In this document: positions 1 to 8,690 of the stretch, piece by piece
Position numbering within the stretch: the stretch's first letter is position 1
How the letters are laid out: every line of letters begins with the position of its first letter
From: Streptococcus salivarius
GTDB lineage: Bacteria; Bacillota; Bacilli; Lactobacillales; Streptococcaceae
Direction of reading: 5' to 3'
Length of the DNA stretch: 64,000 nucleotides
NCBI RefSeq assembly: GCF_000785515.1
Contig: NZ_CP009913.1
Span: 1,392,001 to 1,456,000 of the forward strand
Program-made: the position numbers and the translations under genes
Notes under the pieces: generated by a model
Seen by the model: the letters and a program-made list of their open reading frames with translations, nothing else
Database searches by the model: none
What the model was told of the DNA's origin: nothing

Positions 1-155
1 GCAAGTTCTTATGATTGTTAAATCCATTATAAGCATAATTTGTGAGAAATTCAACAAGCCTTTATAGAACAAATTAAGAATTTAATTTCCCGGTCACTAC
101 CAGTAATTATTTGACAAAAAAATATTTTGTTAACCGTTTTCCTGAATCTATCTAG

Positions 156-628
156 ATACTGTCAATAATTATGTGTAAACACTTAAGTAGAGTTACGGAG
201 TTTTAATCAAATAAGCTTTCAAGTTTGTCAGAACATTGGCCAAACCCTTTATGGATGCGTTGACTTTGAAGCTTGTCTAACAGAGTGGACCAAGAAGCAT
301 TGTTTTCATTTGGGGCGATTTCATATCCAAGAACAAGCTTCTGTCCTTCTGGCGTAATGCAAGTGCGATATGAATACATTCTTTACTAACGGTTCCACGT
401 CTTAATGGAAGATAGGTTCCGTCAAGAAATAACACAGAGTAACTGGCTTCTAAGCTTCGCTCATGAAAAGCAGCGACATTCTCCTGAGTTGCTTTTGAGC
501 TAGGAAGTTAAGTAGTTCTGTGCTAAACTGAGTCATAGGAATAAATCTCTTTCTAGTAATGTTTCGCAACTCTACTATAACGGATTTATTCCTTTTTGTG
601 TTTACACAACTTTTTGTACACTACCGAA
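156..628 (-). mobile_element. IS256-family (IS1191-like) transposase remnant, internally deleted
   Basis: The right end (about 505-628) is nearly identical to the end of a second remnant at 8500-8620, including the first codons of the transposase (minus strand, beginning MTQ near 535). The left end near 156-183 carries the matching degenerate terminal inverted repeat (both ends share TGTGTAAACAC inward). Between them the minus strand encodes broken pieces of a mutator-type DDE transposase, such as LFLDGTYLPLRRGTVSKE (about 390-450) and, in another frame, GYEIAPNENNASW (about 280-320). Most of the roughly 1.3 kb element is missing, so it cannot move itself. Bases 1-155 hold no gene I can support; the minus strand near 1-60 faintly resembles the end of another transposase. 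Confidence 0.8.
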
Positions 629-675
629 TCACCTCGTAGTTTTGTTATTCTGATTTTCCAGTATTAACCACATCT

Positions 676-1047
676 TTATCCGATACTCGCAGAATTATTC
701 AATACCTCTTTTGTCTGGGAATTGAAGGTCACTGTAAATTCATACACCTGACCTTTTTCAGGCGAACTGGTTTTCAGTGCTGTAACACTTACAATATTTT
801 CATATGCTGCTCCCTGTTTCTGTTCGGAATCCAGCGGTACAAACTCATTTTCACTGATTTGTTTTCCAACACTATAAGAAAAATCGTCCTCATCAATGTC
901 AACCGCATACTCGTTAGAAATCATCTGATTTGCCTCTTTAATAATCTGTTTTTCTTTTTCAGAATACGCACTATCCTTTGTTCCACATCCTGAAAGCGCC
1001 CCAATTACCAGTACTGTGGAAATCAGTATACTCAAAATCCTCTTCAT
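676..1047 (-). CDS. small lipoprotein
   Basis: The 123-residue protein begins MKRILSILISTVLVIGALSGCGTKD, a classic lipoprotein signal with the lipobox LSGC (Cys about 21), so it should be anchored outside the membrane. The rest is a small soluble domain that I do not recognise. It follows the ABC permease by 3 bases on the same strand and is probably the last gene of the acquired exporter operon. A role as an accessory binding or sensing protein for the transporter is inference only. Confidence 0.75.
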   Translation of the reverse strand: MKRILSILISTVLVIGALSGCGTKDSAYSEKEKQIIKEANQMISNEYAVDIDEDDFSYSVGKQISENEFVPLDSEQKQGAAYENIVSVTALKTSSPEKGQVYEFTVTFNSQTKEVLNNSASIG

Positions 1048-1050
1048 CTT

Positions 1051-2965
1051 TTAAATCCTCTCATTACTCTGATATACTTTACGGAAAACTGCCTTTTTGT
1101 AGGAAACATTAATAATAAAATAAACTACGGTCTGCACTGCAAACAACACAATGGTACATCTGAAAGCGACAGGCACATTAGAAACGATTACATATCGCTC
1201 ATTGATTACAATTCCAATCCACAGATATGCTACTGCGACAAGAAATGGTATCCACAAGATCAGGGATGTCACCTTATTCAGCGCAGTGGACAGTTCTTTT
1301 TTCGACAGGCCGATCTTGACAATGCCTTTGTACTTTTTGCACTCTGCTTCCAGTTCCGAATAGAGTCTGGAATAGATAAAGCTGGCGACAGCAAGAATGA
1401 ATGTAAAGCACAGCATACTTCCAATGTATAAGGTCAGATTGTTCTGCAGCCGCGTAGAGTCATAATAACTGTATGCATCGATTACATTAGCATCTCTGGA
1501 CTCAATCGTAGACTTCAACTTATTTTTTATCGTTTCCGGACTATAGCTGTTCGTTTCCCAATTATCATAGAGAAATGCCGTGATAGTTGTATTTTTCATC
1601 TGTGGCTGCAATGCTTCAAAAACAGCATCATTTAAAACACAAATACCGTTGGTAAACCCAGACAAAGTGATGACGGAATCCGTATTTCCCTCTACGGATA
1701 ATGTCAGACCATTTTCTGCAAAAAAATGTCTGCATTGCAGATGGAATTGTTTTTATTGTTTCTCCTACATTTCCTGTAACGAGAAAAACTCCGTCTTTTG
1801 AAACTGCCACCGGTTCTCTGTCCAGAAACTCCATCATTTTATTATAGTCACTGGCAGAAATGATTGCTGTGAGAGACTGCTCCGATTTGCTGTACCACAG
1901 ATCAAAGGTTGCCTCCTGATATCCTGGCAGGTTTTGCAGTTCCTTTTCAATCACAGCCAGATTGCCGGAAACATCCGCATTTTCTGTCCATGCATTGTAA
2001 CTTATGGCATATGGCATGATCTTTTCCGTTTCTTCTTTCACGCTTGTTGACATGGAAAACAAAATAATGATGGCAAAAAATGAAATAGCATACAACACGG
2101 TTGAAATTGTCATTGCCTGTGTATTTGCCCTCATTTTCGCTTTCCTGTCACTGCTGTAGAGCAGACGCCCTTTTGCGTGACTGCCTTTGGTAAGAGCAAG
2201 GGCTATGCGCATTCCATATGCAAACAGCAGATATGTCCCGAGAACAACCGTAAGAAGCATGGCAAAAGGTGTAATAAAGTTTTCCTGTATGTCTTTCGCC
2301 ATCTGTGTTTTCCCTACCAAAACACCTGTCAACAAGACCACTAAGATGAAAAAGATAATAAGGAAGGGCAATAACTTCTGAGGCTCTTCACCAGTCACCT
2401 CTGTTTTTAACAGCCGCACGACTTCTTTTTTGCGGATCAGCTTCGGTGTAAAAAAAGCAATAGATAGAAATACAAGCCCCAATGCGATTATGGTTACAAC
2501 AATTGCCTGTATCGGAAAATAAAACGTAAAATCAGTTACACCGATGACCTTATTGGCAAAGTCGAGAAAGAATTTCGAAAACACCAGTCCCAGAATGATA
2601 CCTGTTATGATGGATACAAATCCAACAACCATATTTTCCAAAAATATAAGCTTATTCAACTGCTTTTTAGATGCTCCCAAAATCGTGATCAAACCAAATT
2701 GTTTGCTTCTGCTTTTCAAAAAGCATGCTACAGAATAAGAAATAAAACAAATAGTAAATCCAATTGACAGAATCTCTCCTGATATAAGAATAAGTCCCAT
2801 TGCGCTTTGTTTATCTACGACGCTCATAGCAGGATGGAAAGATAAAACCGTAAACAGGAAGAAAACAAATACAGAAAATACGCAATTTACAAAGTAAAAT
2901 ATATAATTTCTTCTGTCACGACTGATATTTTTACGGGCAAAATCAAATAATGTCACGTGGCTCAC
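1051..2965 (-). pseudogene. Bce-type FtsX-like ABC permease, split by a one-base frameshift
   Basis: This is the membrane subunit of a peptide-sensing or detoxifying exporter. The N-terminal part (1628-2965) has the usual MSHVTLFDFARKN start, an FtsX segment with four helices and a long extracellular domain. The C-terminal part (from about 1700 down to 1051) holds the last FtsX segment. The two frames join at a run of seven T on the coding strand (plus-strand A at 720-726): removing one base restores one open frame reading MQTFFAENGLTLS and on into the downstream part, giving about 640 residues, typical for BceB permeases. The start overlaps the ATPase stop by 23 bases, as in translationally coupled pairs. 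It may be a true pseudogene, a slippage product or a base-calling error. Confidence 0.8.
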
Positions 2966-3701
2966 CTCCCAAAAGGCTCATGGCGTCAGCAATTTCCTGC
3001 TGAAAAGCTCTTCGATTTCCACCAGAGACAATCTCCTGATACAGCTGTCCGTCCTTGATGATCAGTACACGCTTACAATAGCTTGCCACAAAAGAATCGT
3101 GGGTTACCATCAGGATAGTCGCATTTTGCGTTTCATTCAGCATTTGGAAAAGTTCCATAACATCCTTTGTCGCCTTAGAATCCAGATTTCCAGTTGGTTC
3201 ATCAGCTAACAGCAGTGATGGATTGGTTACAACTGCACGGGCAACAGCGGTTCGCTGTGCCTGACCTCCAGATATTTCAAAAGTCCGTTTCGAAAGAAGC
3301 TGCTCTATTCCCAGCATCTTAGCAACTTCCTCAGTGCGTTTTTTGATTTCAGGAACAGGAATCCCCTCCAATGTCAATGGTAACATGATATTCTCCCCAA
3401 CTGTCAGTGTATGAATCAGATTAAAATCCTGGAATACAAAACCAAGCGTACTGCGTCTGAAATGTGCCAGTTCATCATCATTCATTTTATGAGGATCTTG
3501 TCCATCAATGCTTACATTACCACTGGTAGGATGATCAATCGTTGAAACTACATTCAAGAGGGTACTCTTACCACTTCCTGACGGTCCCATGATTGCCACA
3601 AACTCACCTTTTTCAATACTAAAATTAATATCACTCAAAGCCGTATATGGAACCTTTCCCTCATATATTTTTCCAAGATGTTCTGTTGTTAAAATAGACA
3701 T
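2943..3701 (-). CDS. Bce-type ABC transporter ATP-binding protein
   Basis: The ATPase energises the adjacent FtsX-type permease. Visible motifs are Walker [10 protein letters not shown] (about residues 40-48), the signature ISGGQAQR, Walker [13 protein letters not shown] and the switch His in MVTHD; FQDFNLIHTL is the Q-loop typical of the MacB/BceA/LolD class. I start it at MSILTTEHLGKIYEGK because GGAGG lies 8 bases upstream; the longer reading frame begins inside the preceding gap without such a site. The gene is intact and lies 20 bases after the TraX gene, so TraX, ATPase, permease and lipoprotein look like one operon. Its sequence style resembles Clostridia, suggesting transfer. Confidence 0.9.
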   Translation of the reverse strand: MSILTTEHLGKIYEGKVPYTALSDINFSIEKGEFVAIMGPSGSGKSTLLNVVSTIDHPTSGNVSIDGQDPHKMNDDELAHFRRSTLGFVFQDFNLIHTLTVGENIMLPLTLEGIPVPEIKKRTEEVAKMLGIEQLLSKRTFEISGGQAQRTAVARAVVTNPSLLLADEPTGNLDSKATKDVMELFQMLNETQNATILMVTHDSFVASYCKRVLIIKDGQLYQEIVSGGNRRAFQQEIADAMSLLGGEPRDII

Positions 3702-3720
3702 TGTAAAACCTCCGTTATTG

Positions 3721-4494
3721 TTATGCAAAATAGCTTATAATCGCAATGATCCACAAATGGGCAGGATAAAAAACATAAAAGAAATATTTCGTAAATTTAT
3801 TATTTTTGCCTCGTTCTCCATTGTAAAGATACATAAATGGAAGAACTGTAATAAATAACCAGTCCGAATTATATAATATCATATCCAGAGCAATCCAAGG
3901 ATCGTCATAGCTAAATACGCCACTTATAGAAAATTTTGCAAGAATTAATGCATATATAATATATCCTAAATTTCGTTTTTTCGGCGATTTCCTAAACATA
4001 TAAGTGATAAGCATAAATGGTATTACAATAATACCACCTTCGGCAAATGTGAATCCTACAATAAATACACAGATTGCCAACAACACTTTAAGCACTCTTG
4101 TTAAGAAATTTTTTACGAACCACTTTTTGGAATCTGCAATTATATTCAGAATCAACACCCCCAGTGCCAGTGTCAAAAAGATATTGTTATCAATATGAAT
4201 ATCTTTGCTTCTTAATAATACTTCCATCAAACCGTTTCCAGCCGCCATAAATGCAGCCCAGCCAAACAATCTCAGATTGTATCGGATCTGACTCCTTGTG
4301 TGCAGAAAACCTTCTACAGCATTAAATGCAAACCATACCCCTACGCAACGCGTTACTGCATGGAATATACCTACCAATAAAGGTGGCACCAGTCCTGGAA
4401 TATGTGGCAAATGATCTAATACCATAAGCATTGCCATAAACATCTTAATTTGAAATGCATTAAATTGACATCGTTTATTATTTTGAACAGACAT
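3721..4494 (-). CDS. TraX family membrane protein
   Basis: The 257-residue polytopic membrane protein fits the TraX family (PF05857), named for the F-plasmid pilin acetylase and related to membrane acyltransferases. The diagnostic N-terminal block QIKMFMAMLMVLDHLPHIPG is followed by about seven hydrophobic segments. In Firmicutes, TraX-like genes often accompany antimicrobial-peptide exporters, where their role is not established. It is the first gene after a clear promoter (-10 TATACT) and has AGGAGG just before the start. Acetylation of a surface molecule is a family-based guess. Confidence 0.8.
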   Translation of the reverse strand: MSVQNNKRCQFNAFQIKMFMAMLMVLDHLPHIPGLVPPLLVGIFHAVTRCVGVWFAFNAVEGFLHTRSQIRYNLRLFGWAAFMAAGNGLMEVLLRSKDIHIDNNIFLTLALGVLILNIIADSKKWFVKNFLTRVLKVLLAICVFIVGFTFAEGGIIVIPFMLITYMFRKSPKKRNLGYIIYALILAKFSISGVFSYDDPWIALDMILYNSDWLFITVLPFMYLYNGERGKNNKFTKYFFYVFYPAHLWIIAIISYFA

Positions 4495-4524
4495 TAATAT
4501 GTCCTCCTTAATCGTTCTGTAGTC

Positions 4525-4548
4525 AGTATACTAGAAAGATTCATAAAT
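4525..4548 (-). promoter_or_regulatory. promoter of the traX-ABC operon
   Basis: On the minus strand a perfect extended -10, TATACT, lies at 4530-4525 about 30 bases before the TraX start. The -35 position (about 4553-4548) is only a T-rich sequence. A good -10 with a poor -35 is what is expected of a promoter activated by a response regulator. The motif AATCTTTCT occurs just upstream of the -10 and again in the inverted repeat at 4554-4597. Confidence 0.6.
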
Positions 4549-4553
4549 AAAAA

Positions 4554-4597
4554 TCGAGAAAGATTACAGAACATGACAACTTTGTAATCTTTCTCGA
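4554..4597. repeat. 15-bp perfect inverted repeat
   Basis: The arms TCGAGAAAGATTACA (4554-4568) and its exact reverse complement (4583-4597) are separated by 14 bases. The repeat lies between the kinase stop and the TraX promoter. There is no long T run after it on either strand, so it is at best a weak terminator. It could also be the binding site for the adjacent response regulator, or both. Confidence 0.7.
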
Positions 4598-4623
4598 AAT
4601 GTTGAAACAAGTTATGATTGATC

Positions 4624-5647
4624 TTATTTGTGGTTGCTAAAATAGATTGTAAACGTACTTCCTTTTCCTAATTCTGACTGCACTTCAATGGTGTGTCCCA
4701 GATAATCTAAAATCTGCTTTACCATATACAAACCCAATCCACTGGATTCTCCGCGCTGTCTCCCATTCTGACCGGTGAAGAACAAATCATAAATCCGTCT
4801 GATATCACGGGGATCTATCCCACAGCCTTCATCCTGAATCTGCAAGACAGCGGAATCTCCCCTATTCTCAGCACAAATGACGATTTTTCCACCTTCATTG
4901 CTATACTTGAGTGCATTCGTCAAAAGCTGATACAAGACAAACCGCAGCCATTTGGTATCGCTATAAACCACAAGCTCCTCCGTCACTGCAAGCTTTGGAA
5001 AAATGCCCTTTGTGATGAACGAGCTTTTCAGCTCATTGATGCAGTCTTTGCAGACACTATTCAGATTGACCTTTTCCGAATGAAAATCATTTTTTATTTC
5101 ATCCAGTTTATACATATTTAAAACCTGATCCAGGTCATATTGTATCTGCGATGCTGAATGTGCTATTTTAGAAAAATCAGAATCACCTTTTTTTGTTTTC
5201 TGAGATCAGACGGATTACAGACAGAGGTGTTTTAAGCTGATGCACCCACCGATAGATCATGACCTTGCTTTGCTTTTGCTGCTCCTCCAGACGAGTTATA
5301 CGACTTAGATATATGCGGTGCTGCTGCTCAATCAATTCCCGATAATGCTGTTCCTCACGTCCTTTCGGTTCTCTGATCAGGAAATCTTCCATAGCCTTAT
5401 CTTCATCACAAAGTATTTCATAAAAGTCCCATGTTGAATATAATCTGTAGAGCAGAAAGCAAAACAGAACAAATAAGGATAGTAATACATAATACCACCA
5501 TGCTCCCTCGGGATTCTCATTGATCACCGTTAAATAAACAGTCATAATGAAAGTTGGCGCTGCAAGAAAAAGAAGGATTACCCATAAATGATCCAGAAAA
5601 AAACATTTTAAATGTCTTACAAAACGTTTATTTTTCATCTCCATCAT
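4624..5647 (-). pseudogene. BceS-type sensor histidine kinase, split by a one-base frameshift
   Basis: The N-terminal frame (5183-5647) has two close transmembrane helices (about residues 20-40 and 50-68) with almost no extracellular loop, then a coiled linker and the phospho-acceptor box WVHQLKTPLSV (His about 136). The C-terminal frame (from about 5185 down to 4624) holds the HATPase domain with NALKYSNEGG, DEGCGID and GLGLYMVKQIL. The frames meet in a coding-strand run of seven A near 5190-5196: with one A fewer the protein reads ISENKKGDSDFSKIAHSASQ and continues without a stop to about 340 residues, the normal length of intramembrane-sensing BceS kinases. Such kinases sense through their cognate exporter, which is here also frameshifted. 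Confidence 0.8.
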
Positions 5648-6326
5648 CTCCCAAACGATATCCTATGCCTCTGACTGGTTTTATATTCAACGTAGAGCCG
5701 ATACCGTCTAAGCGTTTACGGATCCTGCTGATGGTCACATTTAAAGTGTTTTCCTCCACAAAATTATCATTATCCCAAATTTCATTCAGAAGATCTTCGC
5801 GGCTTACGACATCCGGATAGTTCTGAAACATGATCCGTATTACGCCTGCTTCTGTCTTAGATAATTCCGTTTCTTTCCCATTGCACCGAAGTACCAGACG
5901 ATTTTGTGAAAAGCTACAGTCTCCACAACTCAAATCATTCGTAACAGCTGTGACATATTCACCATAAGTACGGCGAAGAATGGCTGTAACCTTTGCTGTA
6001 AGCACATCCAGTGAAAACGGCTTTGTCACATAATCGTCTCCACCATTCATCATCGCATACACCTGATCCGAATCTGCATTACGGGAAGACATAAAAATAA
6101 TCGGACAGGAACTTTTTTCTCTGATTTTTCCGCACCAATAAAATCCATCATAGGCAGGCAGATTAATATCCAACAGCACCAGATGTGGTTTTGCTTTTTC
6201 AAATTCTTTTAAAACATTATGGAACTCTATACATTTTTCAATAGTAAATCCAAATTTCTCCAAATGGCGTGAAACCAATTCTGCAATATCTGGATCATCC
6301 TCTACAATCATAATTTTATAATTCAT
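5628..6326 (-). CDS. OmpR-family response regulator (BceR-like)
   Basis: The 232-residue regulator has a receiver domain with acidic pocket ED(9-11), phospho-acceptor Asp53 in LVLLDINLP and the Lys of TKPFS. A winged-helix domain follows, with NVTISRIRKRL as recognition helix and VRGIGYRL near the end. It overlaps the kinase start by 20 bases, so the two are coupled. It probably activates the TraX-ABC operon downstream, whose promoter lacks a good -35. The gene itself is intact. Confidence 0.88.
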   Translation of the reverse strand: MNYKIMIVEDDPDIAELVSRHLEKFGFTIEKCIEFHNVLKEFEKAKPHLVLLDINLPAYDGFYWCGKIREKSSCPIIFMSSRNADSDQVYAMMNGGDDYVTKPFSLDVLTAKVTAILRRTYGEYVTAVTNDLSCGDCSFSQNRLVLRCNGKETELSKTEAGVIRIMFQNYPDVVSREDLLNEIWDNDNFVEENTLNVTISRIRKRLDGIGSTLNIKPVRGIGYRLGDDGDEK

Positions 6327-6344
6327 ACATCACCTGTATTCTAA

Positions 6345-6804
6345 ATATCCTTTCTCCCCATCCATCTGGGACTTCACAAACACTTCATTCACATTAGGAT
6401 AATGGATAGAACCAAGGTCTTCATTCCACAAGGTTCCATTATCGGTATGATGCTGGAAATTCCTGCCCACCAAATTATCGTTCAAAGTACTGCCTTGGGT
6501 GGTATCGCCCAGCACGATACCTTTAGTTGGCAGATATAGGACAAGCACTTCGTCCAACTGGAAAAGACCAACAGTGATAGCCAACAAGTAGACACAACCT
6601 TCAAGGAGTGGGTGGCCACAGTCCCTGATGAGGAACTCCAGCTCTACTTCGACCTCTTCTTTGGCACTATTCTTGATGCTGGTATTAGCTCCATCAATGA
6701 CCTGTCTTCCTTCAAGGCTATTGAACCTATTCATCATCTCTTGTCCAAGCTCAATCCCTCACTCCAAAAGAAAGGGAAACCATGGGGTGCCTTACCCAAT
6801 TATT
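6345..6804 (+). pseudogene. unidentified gene remnant on the plus strand
   Basis: A plus-strand frame reads RIMDRTKVFIPQGSIIGMML (from about 6399) and on to a TAG near 6538, then DKHFVQLEKTNSDSQQVDTT through GAISSIND-like text to a natural end, GKPWGALPNY, with stop at about 6804. Just upstream, HHLYSKYPFSPSIWDFTN (about 6325-6385) lies in a shifted frame. The composition looks like a real protein damaged by at least one frameshift and one stop. I do not recognise the family. The minus-strand ORF covering 6330-6737 is judged to be its shadow. Confidence 0.45.
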
Positions 6805-6870
6805 GATTGATACCCGTTACCAGGCCTAGAAAAATAGATAGTACTCTTGAAAATCAAATATATACAAAAC

Positions 6871-6914
6871 AAAAGACCTAGAATACATACTTTCATGTGC
6901 ATTCTAGGTCTTTT
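6871..6914. terminator. bidirectional terminator
   Basis: Perfect 14-bp arms AAAAGACCTAGAAT (6871-6884) and ATTCTAGGTCTTTT (6901-6914) with a 16-base loop end in T runs on both strands. It serves the YdcF-like gene on the minus strand and probably the remnant on the plus strand. Confidence 0.85.
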
Positions 6915-6927
6915 AAAATGTACATTA

Positions 6928-7947
6928 TTACCAAAGAATTCCCTTATAGGAAAATAGCAGGGATAAAAATAATAATCCGTATAAGAACATAAAGAGCCAC
7001 TTTAATTTTACACACAAGGCTACATATTCACGGATAAAGGCTGATGGAATGTAGTAGCCCGCTGTCCGACAACCTAGACCATCACCTTTCATTTTTAGCT
7101 TGCGAGCATAGGTACTAGTTCTAAAGACATGATAATCATTTGTTACAAAGAGAAATTGTGGTTTAGCTACCAGTTTCTCGCCAAGTTCTTTAGAATAGAG
7201 GAGGTTTTCGTAGGTAGTAGTTGACTTATCTTCTAGGATGATTGCTTCTCTTGGCACATCTGTTTCTTCTAGTAAATAGTTAACAATCGCCTGTGCCTCA
7301 GAAATCTTTTCGTCCGCCCCTTGTCCACCGCTGGCTATGATTTTAATATGAGGATTCTTAGACTTGTGGTAAGCTTCTACTGCCTTATCGATCCTCCTCT
7401 TCAGCAAAGGTGTTACCTTTTCTCCACCTAACAAACCTGCACCATGAATGACAATAAAATCATAATGCTTCTTCTTAGGAATAAAGAGATACAAGATAGA
7501 GTACAACATAAAACCTGCAAAGGCAAAACCAAAAATAAAGTAAGAATAAGTGATAAATACAAATAGAATATTGATCAGATGGTTATTGAACAATAAATCG
7601 CCTCTATCTCCAAAGCGAAATAACATCAAGGCAAAAAATAGCAAAATGGCTATTCCAAAGAGCGTTGAGAGATAATTAGCCTTTGAACGTCCCTCTCGCT
7701 TCAGCAGGATAACGCCATTATAGATTAAAAAGATACCACTCAGAAAAATCAGCAAGGGGAGTAAAACAAAGGCAAAGCCAAATAAAGCATCCTGAACATT
7801 CTCATTCCCATTTTTATAAAAAAGGTCGGATAGATAAATATAACTTGAAATAAGAGATAATAAAAATAATACTGGATTCCACAAACTTCTATTATCCTTC
7901 CAAAATGACACTATAAAGGCTAATATAATTCCTATAACGAGATACAT
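6928..7947 (-). CDS. YdcF-like (DUF218) membrane protein
   Basis: The protein (339 residues) has about six N-terminal transmembrane helices, then a DUF218/YdcF domain from about residue 180: HYDFIVIHGAGLLGGEKVTP, IIASGGQGADEKISEAQAI, ILEDKSTTTYENLLYSK and FVTNDYHVFRTSTYARK, and a final membrane helix pair. DUF218 proteins such as SanA and ElyC affect envelope integrity; the reaction is unknown. I start it at MYLVIGIIL because AAAGGAGG lies 7 bases upstream. The longer frame reaching 8121 reads through an unrelated Rrf2 remnant and is artefactual. Confidence 0.85.
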   Translation of the reverse strand: MYLVIGIILAFIVSFWKDNRSLWNPVLFLLSLISSYIYLSDLFYKNGNENVQDALFGFAFVLLPLLIFLSGIFLIYNGVILLKREGRSKANYLSTLFGIAILLFFALMLFRFGDRGDLLFNNHLINILFVFITYSYFIFGFAFAGFMLYSILYLFIPKKKHYDFIVIHGAGLLGGEKVTPLLKRRIDKAVEAYHKSKNPHIKIIASGGQGADEKISEAQAIVNYLLEETDVPREAIILEDKSTTTYENLLYSKELGEKLVAKPQFLFVTNDYHVFRTSTYARKLKMKGDGLGCRTAGYYIPSAFIREYVALCVKLKWLFMFLYGLLFLSLLFSYKGILW

Positions 7948-7996
7948 TTCTTCCTCCTTTAATGATTCTATTTTATCAAAATTATCCAAAGAAAAA

Positions 7997-8017
7997 AAGA
8001 GGGCATCTCTCCCTCTT
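7997..8017 (-). terminator. terminator of the lost rrf2 gene
   Basis: On the minus strand AAGAGGG (8017-8011) pairs with CCCTCTT (8003-7997), followed by a T run. It overlaps the stop of the Rrf2 remnant, showing that the remnant still carries its native 3' end. Confidence 0.75.
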
Positions 8018-8218
8018 AATCCTTCATTTGACTCTCTGCATCTGCCACGACTTGTTCTAGACTGGTTCTGACCAAGCTCCGCCTCCATAGCCAGGTGTAT
8101 TCTCTCCAATTTTTGATCCAAGACATCATGAATATGAGCTCCAACTGGGCAATTTGGATTTGGATTGTCATGAAAACTAAAGAGTTGACCTGTCTTACCA
8201 AGACACTCAACCGCTTGA
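8016..8218 (-). pseudogene. C-terminal remnant of an Rrf2-family regulator
   Basis: The minus strand reads AVECLGKTGQLFSFHDNPNP, NCPVGAHIHDVLDQKLERIH and LAMEAELGQN, then after a one-base frame change TSLEQVVADAESQMKD and stop. This aligns along its whole length with the end of the intact Rrf2 regulator at 32722-33171 (GPSGQLFSFHDNPNPACPVG, NIHGILDQSLEDVQMAMEKE). The 5' two thirds are missing: near 8214-8220 the sequence switches directly into an IS256-family transposase. This is therefore a decayed paralogue cut by an IS event. Confidence 0.85.
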
Positions 8219-8620
8219 TAACCATCTCTTCTAAGTGGTCATCTCGACGTCCATAAGAGGGGATCAAAGCTGGACTAAAGTTTCCATTACGATCTCTAGG
8301 AATGCTCAACTGAACAGTCCCATATTTGGTTTCAAATTTCCGTGAATACGTTCCATTACGACTATTACCATAAATATAGCCTACTTTATCGTAAGGCTCA
8401 TACCCTAAAAAGGCTGACAATTCTGCTTGAAGTAGATCATTCATAGCCGTTTCAAGAGAAGTACGGAAAAATTCATCAATATCTTGCTTTTGGGCTAGGA
8501 AGTTAAGTAGTTCTGTGGTAAGCTGAGTCATAGGAATAAATCTCTTTCTGGTAATGTTTCGCAACTCTACTATAACGGATTTATTTCTTTTTGTGTTTAC
8601 ACAACTTATTGTATACTACC
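8214..8620 (-). mobile_element. IS256-family transposase N-terminal remnant
   Basis: The minus strand from 8531 reads MTQLTTELLNFLAQKQDIDE, then LETAMNDLLQAELSAFLGYE, NGTYSRKFETKYGTVQL, IPRDRNGNFSPALIPSYGRR and HLEEMVIK, the N-terminal third of a mutator-type (IS256/IS1191) transposase. It ends at the junction with the Rrf2 remnant. The outer end (8593-8620) is the terminal repeat also seen at 600-628, with single-base differences. It is inactive. Together with the copy at 156-628 it brackets the acquired exporter region in direct orientation. Confidence 0.85.
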
Positions 8621-8629
8621 TCTACCTAT

Positions 8630-8658
8630 TTGTACTAAGTAAATTTTTTAGCTATAAT
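8630..8658 (+). promoter_or_regulatory. promoter of the DUF3290-DUF421 pair
   Basis: TTGTAC (8630-8635), a 17-bp spacer and TATAAT (8653-8658) precede the first gene by 33 bases. The -35 begins only 10 bases beyond the IS end, so the IS stopped just short of the promoter. Confidence 0.75.
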
Positions 8659-8690
8659 GATAGAAGTATTTTATGAAAGGAAATCTCTCA

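Noticed and set aside
6330-6737. 135-codon minus-strand frame
   Set aside because: It is opposite the plus-strand remnant, whose translation looks more protein-like, and it has no ribosome site.
7948-8121. N-terminal extension of the YdcF-like protein
   Set aside because: The extension reads through the Rrf2 remnant and its terminator; AAAGGAGG marks the start at 7947.
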